NCBI GenBank assembly: GCA_020249265.1
Contig: JADCGA010000011.1
Span: 186,001 to 250,000 of the forward strand
Source of the DNA: Roseomonas sp.
GTDB lineage: Bacteria > Pseudomonadota > Alphaproteobacteria > Acetobacterales > Acetobacteraceae
Length of the DNA stretch: 64,000 nucleotides
Reading direction: 5' to 3'
Positions 42,786 through 50,935 of the stretch are shown in pieces. The first letter of the stretch is position 1, and every line of letters begins with the position of its first letter. The notes beneath the pieces are model-generated. The model was not told the origin of the DNA. It made no database searches and was given only the letters and a program-made list of their open reading frames with translations. The position numbers and the translations under genes were made by a program.

Positions 42786-43757
42786 TCAGTCTATCTGCGC
42801 CCCGGAAGCGCGCACCACCGGCGCCCAAATCTCAACCTCTCTGCGCATGAAGGCGTCGTATTCCGCAGGGCCAAGTGGCCAGGGCTCCGCGCCGTAATCG
42901 CGCACGCGCTGGGCGATGGCGGGATCATTAAGTGCCGCGACAATCTCTGCCCCCAGCCTTTCGCGGATCGCAGCCGGTACGGCGGCGGGCGCGACAATGC
43001 CATACCAGGAAGCAACATCGAAATTCGGCACCCCCTGTTCTTCCAGGCTTGGCACTTCCGGCATGGTGCTGGAATGCTTCGCGGTCGAAACGCCAAGCGC
43101 CTTCAACAGGCCGCCCAAAACCTGCTGGCGTGATGCCGGCGCGTTATCAATCGCGAAGAGCGTTTCACCATTCATCACCGCCGCCATGGAAGGCGCGGTG
43201 CCACGATAAGGCACATGCGTCACCTCAATCCCCATGCGCATGCCAAACAGCAGCCCGGAAAGATGCGAAGACGTGCCCGACCCGGCCGAGGAAAAATTCG
43301 CCCGCGCCGGATTGGCCTTGCAGAAAGCCACCAATTCCGCGACGGATTTGATTGGGCTATCGCCCTTGATGATCAGCACATTCGGCATGGCGGCGATGCG
43401 CGCCACCCCCGGCAAATCCTTGAGCGGATCAAAGGAAAGCCGCCGATAGAGCGTCGGCCCAATCCCGTGAGACGCGATGTGATTGACGTAAAAGGTATAG
43501 CCATCCGGCGCCGCACGCGCCGCGACTTCCGCCCCCACCATGCCGCCCGCCCCTGGGCGTGGGTCTATGATCATGGGCTGGCCCAGCCTTTCACGCAGCC
43601 GGTTTTCCATCATGCGCAGAAAAATATCAGAAACCCCGCCCGCCGCGCCGCCAATCACGAAGCGCAGCGGCTTATCCGGCCAGGTGCCCTGCGCCTTCAC
43701 TGCCGGTGCCGCCAAAAGCACCGCCCCAGCCGCAATCATGCTTCTGCGTGTGATCAT
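42786..43757 (-). CDS. Bug/TctC-family binding protein (third copy)
   Basis: A 323-residue periplasmic solute-binding protein. Its signal peptide begins MITRRSMIAAGAVLLAAPAVKAQ, with twin arginines. Characteristic segments are WPDKPLRFVIGGAAGGVSDIFLR, DPRPGAGGMVGAEVAARA, VPYRGTAPSMAAVMNG and PEVPSLEEQGVPNFDVASW. It belongs to the same orphan binding-protein group as the two copies near 30 kb, again without TctA/TctB. It is transcribed alone between opgH and the ChvG-like kinase. Confidence 0.87.
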   Translation of the reverse strand: MITRRSMIAAGAVLLAAPAVKAQGTWPDKPLRFVIGGAAGGVSDIFLRMMENRLRERLGQPMIIDPRPGAGGMVGAEVAARAAPDGYTFYVNHIASHGIGPTLYRRLSFDPLKDLPGVARIAAMPNVLIIKGDSPIKSVAELVAFCKANPARANFSSAGSGTSSHLSGLLFGMRMGIEVTHVPYRGTAPSMAAVMNGETLFAIDNAPASRQQVLGGLLKALGVSTAKHSSTMPEVPSLEEQGVPNFDVASWYGIVAPAAVPAAIRERLGAEIVAALNDPAIAQRVRDYGAEPWPLGPAEYDAFMRREVEIWAPVVRASGAQID

Positions 43758-43777
43758 GATTTATCCCCCCTTGTTAC

Positions 43778-43795
43778 GCTTGGTTTGACCCAAGC
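43778..43795. terminator. Hairpin between the ChvG-like kinase and the Bug gene
   Basis: A 6-bp stem (gcttgg at 43778-43783 with ccaagc at 43790-43795) and six-base loop lies in the 69-base gap after the kinase stop (minus strand). No T tract follows in that direction, so a terminator role is tentative. Confidence 0.3.
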
Positions 43796-43826
43796 CTAAC
43801 ATGAAAGCCCCGGCTGGGAAGGAAAA

Positions 43827-45518
43827 TCACGCCGCCGGCAGCAGCACCATGAAGCGCGCACCGGTCACGGTGCCGCTGGCATCGCGGATATTCTCCGCCG
43901 AAATGCGCCCGCGCAGCCCTTCGACAATCTGCCGGCTGATGGAAAGCCCAAGGCCAGAATGCTGGCCGAAGCGCTCTCCGCTTGGGCGTTCGGAATAGAA
44001 ACGCTCAAAAATGCTTTCAAGCTTATGTTCGGGAATGCCGGGGCCTTGGTCTTCCACCACAACCTCTATCATCGCGCCGGCATGGCGCGCAGTGACCTTC
44101 ACCGTGCCATGCGATGGGCTGAAGGAAAGCGCATTGCCGAGCAGGTTGCGGAACACCTGCACAATGCGCCCTTCCACGCCACGCACCACAAGCGGCCCGG
44201 CCTCGGCTTCCAGCAGAACCACCGGGTCATCATCATCATCGCGCGTCGCGGCGTGCAGATCAGAAAGCGCCGCCAGGATGGGCGCGATATCCACGGGCGT
44301 TGAGATGGTGCGCGACAATTCCGCATCCACGCGCGATGAATCGCTGATATCGCCAATCAGCCGATCCATCCGCACCGCATCATCGGCAATGATCGCGAGT
44401 AAGCGGTTGCGGCTGGCCGGGTCTTCCACACGGCGCAGCGTTTCAATGGCGCTGCGCACACTCGTCAACGGATTGCGCAATTCATGCGCCACATCGGCGG
44501 CAAAGCGTTCATTGGCGTCAATCCGCGCCCAAAGCGCGCGGGCGGAATTCTGCAAATCCCGCGCCAATACACCGATTTCATCATTGCGTTTCAGCAGCGC
44601 ATCCGGCACGGATTGCGCGCGGCCTTCACCTTCGCGGATGCGTTGCGTGGCACGCGCCAGATCGAGCATTGGTGTTGCGATGGTGCGCGAAAGATAAAGC
44701 GAAAGCGCCACCGTCAGGATCAAAGCGGTAGCAAACAGCAGCAGCACGGAAGCGCGGATTTCAAAGAGCCGCCGATCCACTTCACGCGCTTCACGCGTCA
44801 GCAGCACAATGCCGACACTTTGCGTGCCGCGCCGCGCAGGTTCCGCGACACTCACCAGCAGGCGGCCATCGGCGCTGCGGCGGATATAGGGGGTGACGCC
44901 GCCTTCCAGCGCCATGCGCAATTCTTCCCGCCGATCGGGGCCAAGATCGGGCTGCCAATCGAAATCCGGCGCATCGGGCGCGCTATCCACCACCATGCCG
45001 GGGCCGCCGCGCCCGCGCAGCAGGGCCGGGAAAAGGCCGACCATTCTTTCGTAAATACCGGCCACGGTGGAAGTCAGCGCGCCGCGCGGTTCCGGCGGCG
45101 GCAGCGGTTCCGCAATCACCGCGCCGCCCACCCCATCACGGATGCGGCTATCGGCGACCAACAGGCCGGCAGTGTCTAGAAGCCGAGCTTGGGTATTGGG
45201 CGAAGGGTCCACCAGGCGCCGCAGCAAGGGTCGCGCCGCTTCCAATTGCAGCACGTAGCGTTCGCCTTCGGGCCGCACCGCGGCTTCGGCGATGGCACCG
45301 GCATAGATGCGCGCCTGGGTGCGCATGGCCTCAACCTCTGCGCCCAAAAGCGCGTTCTGATATTGGTCGAGGTACAGCAGAGATGCCGCGAGCAAGGCCG
45401 GCGGCAGCGCATTCAGCAGCAGAATGCGCCGAAGCAAGGGCGAAAAGCCGCGTTTGCCCTGTTCCGGCGCAGCCTCAGCTTCCGAAAGGCGATCGAGCGG
45501 CGGGGAGGTATCGGGCAC
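43827..45518 (-). CDS. ChvG/ExoS-like sensor histidine kinase
   Basis: A 563-residue membrane histidine kinase. A first transmembrane helix lies near residues 32-50, a periplasmic sensor region at about 51-255 and a second helix at 256-278. Then come a HAMP linker (SRTIATPMLDLARATQRIREG), the phospho-acceptor His345 (FAADVAHELRNPL) and the ATPase domain with NLLGNA, DQGPGIPEH and GLGLSIS. In alphaproteobacteria ChvG senses acidity or envelope stress and phosphorylates ChvI. chvI normally lies just upstream and hprK downstream, but neither is here. The next upstream gene on the strand is DUF805. The start ATG 45518 gives an N-terminus typical of ChvG. Confidence 0.85.
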   Translation of the reverse strand: MPDTSPPLDRLSEAEAAPEQGKRGFSPLLRRILLLNALPPALLAASLLYLDQYQNALLGAEVEAMRTQARIYAGAIAEAAVRPEGERYVLQLEAARPLLRRLVDPSPNTQARLLDTAGLLVADSRIRDGVGGAVIAEPLPPPEPRGALTSTVAGIYERMVGLFPALLRGRGGPGMVVDSAPDAPDFDWQPDLGPDRREELRMALEGGVTPYIRRSADGRLLVSVAEPARRGTQSVGIVLLTREAREVDRRLFEIRASVLLLFATALILTVALSLYLSRTIATPMLDLARATQRIREGEGRAQSVPDALLKRNDEIGVLARDLQNSARALWARIDANERFAADVAHELRNPLTSVRSAIETLRRVEDPASRNRLLAIIADDAVRMDRLIGDISDSSRVDAELSRTISTPVDIAPILAALSDLHAATRDDDDDPVVLLEAEAGPLVVRGVEGRIVQVFRNLLGNALSFSPSHGTVKVTARHAGAMIEVVVEDQGPGIPEHKLESIFERFYSERPSGERFGQHSGLGLSISRQIVEGLRGRISAENIRDASGTVTGARFMVLLPAA

Positions 45519-45567
45519 GGCGCGGGTTTAACGCGGAACGCGCGCCAAGGAAATCTCGCCCTGCTGA

Positions 45568-46110
45568 TCAACCCCTACGAATAGGCGGCACGCTGCCCCC
45601 ACCCTGAGGCGGCGGCGCGCCCCACCCCCCGGAAGGTGGCGGCGGAGGTCCTTGCGGCTGCCATCCCCCCGGCGCTTGCTGCGGATAGGGTGGCTGATAG
45701 CCCCCGCCATAGCCACCGGGAGGAAGCTCCGGCGCCAGCGGGTCAGGGCCAAAGCGATTATCGCCAGGCGTGCCGCGCAGAAAGCCCGCGACGATGAAGG
45801 CCCAGAGCCAGCCGATCAGAGGGATGAAATTCACCAGCACCCACCAGCCGGATTTGTCACGGTCATGCCAACGCTTGGCCTGCCCGGCGAGGCCGATCCA
45901 AAGCCCAACCAGGCCCGCGATGATGGAAAACATGCCCATATTGACATCACCCATGCCGGATTTATCGGGCAGGGCATTTCGCGGGGTGCCAAATTGCGTA
46001 TCCAGCACACCGGCGGCGAAATTGATGGCAATCGGGATCAGAAAATAGAAGATCCACCAGGTCTTGCGGCTGATGCGGCCATTGAAGCTGAACCATTGAG
46101 CCAAGGTCAT
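45568..46110 (-). CDS. DUF805 membrane protein with a Pro/Gly/Gln-rich tail
   Basis: A 180-residue protein. Residues 1-118 are a DUF805 domain (FNGRISRKTWWIFY, then WIGLAGQAKRWHDRDKSGWWVLVNFIPLIG) with about three transmembrane helices. The domain's role is unknown. Residues 120-180 are a low-complexity, Pro/Gly/Gln/Tyr-rich tail (YGGGYQPPYPQQAPGGW style repeats). In other DUF805 proteins tails of this type vary widely. It lies 49 bases upstream of the ChvG-like kinase on the same strand. Confidence 0.85.
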   Translation of the reverse strand: MTLAQWFSFNGRISRKTWWIFYFLIPIAINFAAGVLDTQFGTPRNALPDKSGMGDVNMGMFSIIAGLVGLWIGLAGQAKRWHDRDKSGWWVLVNFIPLIGWLWAFIVAGFLRGTPGDNRFGPDPLAPELPPGGYGGGYQPPYPQQAPGGWQPQGPPPPPSGGWGAPPPQGGGSVPPIRRG

Positions 46111-46173
46111 GGGCTTTTTCCCTTGCGACGTACAGAAAGATTAGCCTTTCTTGCAGCCCAAGGGAATCACCGC

Positions 46174-46824
46174 TCAGCCCCCCAACAACAACCCCGGCAA
46201 AGCCGCCATATCCGCAAAAGGCTCCGCCCCATGCGCCGCCAGCACACCAGCAGGGCTTTCATGGCAGAAGCCCATCACGCGGCAACCAGCCGCTCGCCCC
46301 GCGCGCACGCCGGGCGCGCTATCCTCAATCACCACGCAATCCTGCGGCGCCGCACCACAGGCGGCGGCGGCGGCCAGGTACATATCCGGCCAGGGCTTGG
46401 GGCGCGGCACATCCTCATAGGAAAACACCCGCCCGGCGAAAATTTGCGCCAGCCCCAGGCTCCGCATCTTCGCGGCCAATTCAAAGCGCGCGGAATTGGA
46501 AGCCACCGCCACCGGCACACCTGCGGCAGCAAAGGCACGCACCGCTTCCACCGCACCTGGAATGGCCAGCGTTTCTTCCGCCATGCGCCGCGCGATCAGC
46601 GTCGAGATTTCCTGCCCCCATTCGGGCGGCAGCAGCCCGACGCGCGCTTCAATGCGGGGCAGCATATCGGGCAGCGCCAGCCCCAGAAATGTCTCCCGCG
46701 CTTCGGCTGCCGTCATGGGCCAGCCGCGCAGAGTCATTTCCTCGGCGACAATGCTATTCACCACCAATTCGGAATCAGCGAGCACACCATCGCAATCAAA
46801 CAGGATGGCGGCGGGGCGCTTCAT
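46174..46824 (-). CDS. HAD-superfamily phosphatase (phosphoglycolate phosphatase/beta-phosphoglucomutase-like)
   Basis: A 216-residue haloacid-dehalogenase hydrolase with a helical cap. The nucleophile and acid are Asp10 and Asp12 (LFDCDGVLADSE), motif II is in VAVASNS, and motif III/IV is VIEDSAPGVRAGRAAG. It belongs with small phosphosugar phosphatases of the GPH/YqaB type; the substrate cannot be assigned. Its ATG overlaps the hemH stop by four bases, so it is translated with ferrochelatase. Confidence 0.85.
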   Translation of the reverse strand: MKRPAAILFDCDGVLADSELVVNSIVAEEMTLRGWPMTAAEARETFLGLALPDMLPRIEARVGLLPPEWGQEISTLIARRMAEETLAIPGAVEAVRAFAAAGVPVAVASNSARFELAAKMRSLGLAQIFAGRVFSYEDVPRPKPWPDMYLAAAAACGAAPQDCVVIEDSAPGVRAGRAAGCRVMGFCHESPAGVLAAHGAEPFADMAALPGLLLGG

Positions 46825-47939
46825 GCCTCGGCTTTGGCGCGCGCCACATTTTCGACGCGCAGCTTCTCATGCGGGCAATCGCGATGCTGCTTCGGGCATT
46901 GCCGCCCGCCCGCGAAGGAACACAGGCTGCGCCCTGATTGCAGCGCACCGCGCACCAGCCCCGCCAAGGATGCAATGAAGGCCGGATCGCTATTCTGCGC
47001 CGGCACGCGGAAATAGCCGGGGATGCCCAGATGTTCGGCCTCCTCCCGGTATTCCACATCCAATTCCACCAGGGTTTCGGAATGCTCCGACACAAAGGCG
47101 ATGGGGCAGATCAGGATCGCGGTTTTTTCTTTCGCCGCGCGTTCAATCTCGCCTTCCGTGGAAGGCCCGATCCAGACCTGCGGCGTCACGCGGGATTGAT
47201 AGCAGACAATGTGGTCAAGTTCCAGCATCGCCAGTTCAGCAACCACGGCGGCGACGGTTTGCTCGACCTGCCATTGATAGGGATCACCCGCCTTCACAAT
47301 GGATTCCGGCAGGCCATGGGCGGAAAACAACACGCGGAGCGGCACTTCCGCCGGCAATTCCGCGCGCGCCTTGGCATAGGCTTCACGTACCAGCCGCGCG
47401 GTGGCCGCCGCAAAACCCTGATCCGAATGCCAGCAACACAGCGCCGTGGTCGGCACATCCATCCCGATGTTGCGCGTAGCTTCCTGCCAGGCAACCAGGC
47501 TTGATCCCGTGGTGGTGGTGGAGAATTGTGGATAAAGCGGCACCAGCAGCACGCGATCCGGCGCCCAGTCCTTCACGGCGCGGGCGCATTCATCACTCAT
47601 CGGGTGCCAATAGCGCATGGCCACAAAGCAACGGGTTTCCGTGCCCGGTTCATTAGCCAGGGCAGCTTCCAGGCTGCTCGCCTGTTCTTCCGTCAATTCC
47701 CGCAGTGGCGAACGCCCACCCAGCACGGCATAGTTTTCCTGCGCCGGCTTGGTGCGGCGCCAGGCGATCAGCCGGCCCAGCCAGGGGCGCACAAAGCCCG
47801 GCACGCGCAGAATGGCGGGGTCAGTGAAAAGATTGACCAGAAATGGTCGCACGCTTTCCGGCGCATCGGGGCCGCCGAGGTTGAACAGCACAATAGCCAG
47901 GCGCTGGCGGCGCGGCGTTGCGGGCATCATCTGATCCAT
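46821..47939 (-). CDS. hemH: Ferrochelatase
   Basis: HemH inserts iron into protoporphyrin IX, the last step of heme b synthesis. About 372 residues. Conserved parts are VLFNLGGPDAPESVRPFLVNLF, the catalytic histidine in LFSAHGLPESIVKAGDPYQ, YQSRVTPQVWIGPST and the acidic helix EHSETLVELDVEYRE. The C-terminus is cysteine-rich (CSFAGGRQCPKQHRDC), suggesting a [2Fe-2S] cluster as in several bacterial ferrochelatases. Possible starts are ATG 47951, 47939, 47930 and 47927; 47939 is a middle choice with a weak GCGGG upstream. It is downstream of secB on the same strand and coupled to the HAD gene. Confidence 0.93.
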   Translation of the reverse strand: MDQMMPATPRRQRLAIVLFNLGGPDAPESVRPFLVNLFTDPAILRVPGFVRPWLGRLIAWRRTKPAQENYAVLGGRSPLRELTEEQASSLEAALANEPGTETRCFVAMRYWHPMSDECARAVKDWAPDRVLLVPLYPQFSTTTTGSSLVAWQEATRNIGMDVPTTALCCWHSDQGFAAATARLVREAYAKARAELPAEVPLRVLFSAHGLPESIVKAGDPYQWQVEQTVAAVVAELAMLELDHIVCYQSRVTPQVWIGPSTEGEIERAAKEKTAILICPIAFVSEHSETLVELDVEYREEAEHLGIPGYFRVPAQNSDPAFIASLAGLVRGALQSGRSLCSFAGGRQCPKQHRDCPHEKLRVENVARAKAEA

Positions 47940-48022
47940 GCGCCCGCACATGACATGCGCGGGCCGGGGGTCAAGGGTTCAAATCGCCCGAGGGCGCGTT
48001 TTTTCGCCCCCAAGCGGCAGAT

Positions 48023-48532
48023 TCAGGCATTTCCTTGGGCAGGGGCGGCAGCAACCTGCTGCTGCGCGCGGCGATTCTGCCAAAGAGCGACGAAATCAAT
48101 CGGTGCCAGCATCACGGGCGGGAAGCCGCCATCGCGGGTCACCTCGGCCAGGATATTGCGCGCGAAGGGGAACAGCAGCCGCGGGCATTCCACCAGCAGC
48201 ACGGGTTCCATCATCTCCGGCGCGATGCCGTTCAGGGTGAAAATGCCGCAATAGACCAGTTCGGCGATGAAGGCCGTGGTTTCGGTGCCGATCTTGGCTT
48301 CGCAGCGGATTTGCAGCGTGACCTCAAAATTCTCCTGGCCTTCCTGCAGGCGCCGGGCCTGGACATCCAGCGCAATATCCACCTTCGGCGCTTCGCGGAG
48401 GTTGATGAAGATTTGCGGCGCGCCCGGCACTTCGAAGGACAAATCCTTGGTGTATTGCAGATTGAGCGTGATCGGGCTCGGCGCCATGGCGCCGGGCGGT
48501 TTCGCGGGCGTGGCAGAGGATTGTTCAGACAT
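48023..48532 (-). CDS. secB: Protein-export chaperone SecB
   Basis: SecB holds precursor proteins unfolded and passes them to SecA. The 169-residue protein has the conserved IFINLREAPKVDIALDVQARRL core near residues 40-61, FEVTLQIRCEAKIG, LVYCGIF and the CPRLLFPFARNILAEVTRDGGFPPVMLAPIDF region that forms the SecA-binding and peptide grooves. The N-terminus is a short Ser/Pro/Ala tail and the C-terminus an Ala/Gln tail. It lies upstream of hemH and downstream of lolA on one strand, but with gaps of 70-90 bases. Confidence 0.95.
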   Translation of the reverse strand: MSEQSSATPAKPPGAMAPSPITLNLQYTKDLSFEVPGAPQIFINLREAPKVDIALDVQARRLQEGQENFEVTLQIRCEAKIGTETTAFIAELVYCGIFTLNGIAPEMMEPVLLVECPRLLFPFARNILAEVTRDGGFPPVMLAPIDFVALWQNRRAQQQVAAAPAQGNA

Positions 48533-48617
48533 GGCAAAGCCTTTCGAAGCGGCTGGAAGCGACGGTTATTGGCGGGGGCGGTAGCACGCGGGGGCCGGGG
48601 CGGCAAACCGCCCTTGC

Positions 48618-49256
48618 TTACCTGCCCCCCGACCAACCCGGCTCAAAAAACTGCGGATGGTTGAATTGGAACATGCGCGCATTCAGCGCCAGCCCGGTTT
48701 CAATCTGCGTCAGCGTCACGCGGGTTTCCCGCCCCTGCGCATCCAAAACCGCCCATTGGCGCAATTCCAGCGGTTCCGGCTGGAACACCAGAGTCAAGGA
48801 GCCTTCGCGCGGGTCGCTGGTGCGGAACAGGGTAATGCGCAGAAACCCGCCATCGCGCTGGATGCGGCTGATGGTGACATCCCCGGAAAGCCGGATTTCC
48901 GGGCGCAGCAGCATCCCAAGCGGGGTGGCGCTGGTGGGTAGCGTGGTGGGCGCCTTCAATTCCCGGTCATAGAGCAGGAATTGGTTGCCATCCGCCACCA
49001 GCAGCAGCGGTTCCGGCGGGTCGTAATCGAACCGCATCCGCCCAGGGCGGGAGATATAGGCCCAGCCCTGGGCCGAGGCACCATTATGCGCGATTTGCAG
49101 AAACCGCGCGCGGAGCGTGTTCAGCCGGTTCAAATAGGCCTCAACAGCCGCGATATCGCGGCGGTCGCGTTCGGAAAGCGCCGCCCCCTGGGCCAGGGCG
49201 GGGAGCGGCAGCAAAAGCGGGGTAGCAAGCAGGGCGCGGCGAAACATGTGCCTCAT
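48618..49256 (-). CDS. lolA: Outer-membrane lipoprotein carrier LolA
   Basis: LolA ferries lipoproteins across the periplasm from LolCDE to the outer membrane. The 212-residue protein has a signal peptide (FRRALLATPLLLPLPALAQG) and the LolA barrel with RPGRMRFDYDPPEPLLLVADGNQ and WAVLDAQGRETRVTL. I take ATG 49256, which has an AGG about nine bases before it; ATG 49247 is three codons later. The same frame is open far upstream (to 50210), but that part lies antisense to the CMD gene. Divergent from the CMD gene across 90 bases. Confidence 0.88.
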   Translation of the reverse strand: MRHMFRRALLATPLLLPLPALAQGAALSERDRRDIAAVEAYLNRLNTLRARFLQIAHNGASAQGWAYISRPGRMRFDYDPPEPLLLVADGNQFLLYDRELKAPTTLPTSATPLGMLLRPEIRLSGDVTISRIQRDGGFLRITLFRTSDPREGSLTLVFQPEPLELRQWAVLDAQGRETRVTLTQIETGLALNARMFQFNHPQFFEPGWSGGR

Positions 49257-49346
49257 GTGGACTGCCTGGGCGCAGAGGGGAAGGCCCCTGGCGCTTGCCT
49301 GATCCCTGGGGGGCGTTAGCTTGCCCCCGCATTGAGGGGGTGGGCC

Positions 49347-50123
49347 ATGACAGAACGCGAGGAGCTGAACCGGCTGGGCAGGGCTGAGCGCGCTGAGATT
49401 TTCGGCGCCGGCGATGCTGCCTTGGCCAATGATGCGCTTGGCTTTGGCGATCTGATGGCCGAGCTTGTCTATGGCCAAATCTGGAACCGCCCCGGCCTGT
49501 CCCGTCAGGAACGCATGGCGGTGACGCTTGCTGTGCTCTGTTCCGTGCAAAACCAGGCGCAGCTTCGCCGCCATGTCGCGGCTGCGCTGAAGCTTGGCCT
49601 GACGCCCCGCGCCATTGTGGAAATCCTGATCCAGATCGGCATTTATCGCGGCTTCGCCGCATCCGAAACCGCGCTCGAAACCGCATGCGCAGTTTTTGCC
49701 GAACAGGGGATTGCACTGGAAATTGACCCACCACGGGCAGATTCGCTGGAAGTGCTGATGGGTCGCGGGCGGGAATTGCAGGGCGCGCTGCATGCGGAAC
49801 GCCGCAATGAAGGCCATGCCGCGCCAGATAACCCCGTCACGGGCAGCATCTATCCGCTGGTGGTGCAGTATTGCTATGGCGAGATTTGGGATCGCCCAGG
49901 GCTTGATCGGCGGGTGCGCGCGCTTTGCGCCGTGGCATCCTTCGCTGCGCTGGATCATGATATTCTGCTGCGGAAGTTCATCCTCTCCGCGCTCAATATC
50001 GGTGCCAGCAGAACCGATATCACCGAAGCGCTGATCCAGGGCGGGCCCTATAACGGCTTCGCCTTCATGCTGAAGGCGCTGAATATCGCGCAGGAAGCCT
50101 TTGCTTCGCTGGATAAGGCTTGA
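49347..50123 (+). CDS. Carboxymuconolactone decarboxylase (CMD) family protein with two domains
   Basis: A 258-residue protein with two CMD/AhpD-like helical domains. The first (about 35-120) has MAELVYGQIWNRPGLSRQERMAVTLAVLC, and the second (about 165-250) has YPLVVQYCYGEIWDRPGLDRRVRALCAVAS. The AhpD CxxC pair is not present, so it is closer to the gamma-carboxymuconolactone decarboxylase type. Function beyond family is unknown. ATG 49347 has GAGGGGG six bases upstream. It heads a co-directional run, with DUF2272, OYE and SelO following. Confidence 0.85.
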   Translation: MTEREELNRLGRAERAEIFGAGDAALANDALGFGDLMAELVYGQIWNRPGLSRQERMAVTLAVLCSVQNQAQLRRHVAAALKLGLTPRAIVEILIQIGIYRGFAASETALETACAVFAEQGIALEIDPPRADSLEVLMGRGRELQGALHAERRNEGHAAPDNPVTGSIYPLVVQYCYGEIWDRPGLDRRVRALCAVASFAALDHDILLRKFILSALNIGASRTDITEALIQGGPYNGFAFMLKALNIAQEAFASLDKA

Positions 50124-50131
50124 ACGCAAGC

Positions 50132-50935
50132 ATGCTGAAGGCTCGGCTTTATCTCGCATTGCTGCTGACGGTGTTGCTTGCGGCCTGCGCCGTGGCGCCG
50201 CCGGCCCCACGGGAAGCGCCGCTTTCCTACCCGCCGCTGGCGCGCGAACGCATGCTCCGCATCGCCATCGCGGAATGGGAAGAATGGGGGCGCCAGGTCT
50301 CAGACCGGGAGCCTGGCCCAGCGCAGGAATCGGACCCCACCGGCTTCCCGCGCCTGCAAGCCTATTGGCGGGCGGTGCCTGAAGGGGGCGACATCATCAC
50401 GCGCAATCGCGCGCTTTTCCGCGCGGGGTATGAAGGGCAGTGGCAGCAGGATGCCTGGTCCGCCGCCTTCATTTCTTTTGTGATGCAGACAGCCGGGGTT
50501 GATGCGCGGGAATTCCGGCCTTCCGCCGCGCATGGCACCAGCATTGATGGCATGGTCGCCGATGCGCGGGATTTTCCGCATCAGGCACCCTTCATCCCGC
50601 ATCGGGTGCGGGACCGCGTTGCTCAGCCGGGGGATTTGCTCTGCGCCGATCGTTCACGCGCGCCGCTGGCCCATTGGCAGGACCGCGCCGGGGATCAGGG
50701 GCGGTTTCGGCCCATGCATTGCGATATTGTCATCCGCAACCATCACGGCATGGTTGAAGCCATTGGCGGCAATATCCGCGATGCGGTGACCAAGGCCCGC
50801 TTCCCAACCGATAGGCGCGGCATTTTGCTGCCCGCCCCCCCTGGCGCGCCGCAATGGTTCGCCATATTCGAAAACCGACTTGGGCGGCTGCCGCCCTGGA
50901 CCGCCCTGCCCAACCCGGAGGCTTCACGCCCGTGA
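50132..50935 (+). CDS. DUF2272 predicted lipoprotein
   Basis: A 267-residue predicted lipoprotein. Signal peptide LKARLYLALLLTVLLAAC with lipobox LAAC (Cys19), then a proline-rich linker, then the DUF2272 domain. The domain has RIAIAEWEEWGRQV, WSAAFISFVMQTAGV (cysteine-free here), GDLLCADR and HCDIVIRNHHGMVEAIGGNI, a pattern recalling NlpC/CHAP-like amidase folds with a Cys and His pair. A role in cell-wall or peptide processing is a guess. ATG 50132 is taken; TTG 50120 overlaps the CMD stop. Its stop overlaps the OYE GTG start. Confidence 0.82.
   Translation: MLKARLYLALLLTVLLAACAVAPPAPREAPLSYPPLARERMLRIAIAEWEEWGRQVSDREPGPAQESDPTGFPRLQAYWRAVPEGGDIITRNRALFRAGYEGQWQQDAWSAAFISFVMQTAGVDAREFRPSAAHGTSIDGMVADARDFPHQAPFIPHRVRDRVAQPGDLLCADRSRAPLAHWQDRAGDQGRFRPMHCDIVIRNHHGMVEAIGGNIRDAVTKARFPTDRRGILLPAPPGAPQWFAIFENRLGRLPPWTALPNPEASRP

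Noticed and set aside
47984-48004. cgccc-ga-gggcg hairpin followed by a T6 run on the plus strand
   Set aside because: Looks like a terminator but both flanking genes (hemH, secB) run on the minus strand, so no plus transcript is known to end here.
49257-50210. Long minus-strand continuation upstream of lolA
   Set aside because: It is antisense to the CMD gene; the LolA signal peptide begins at 49256.
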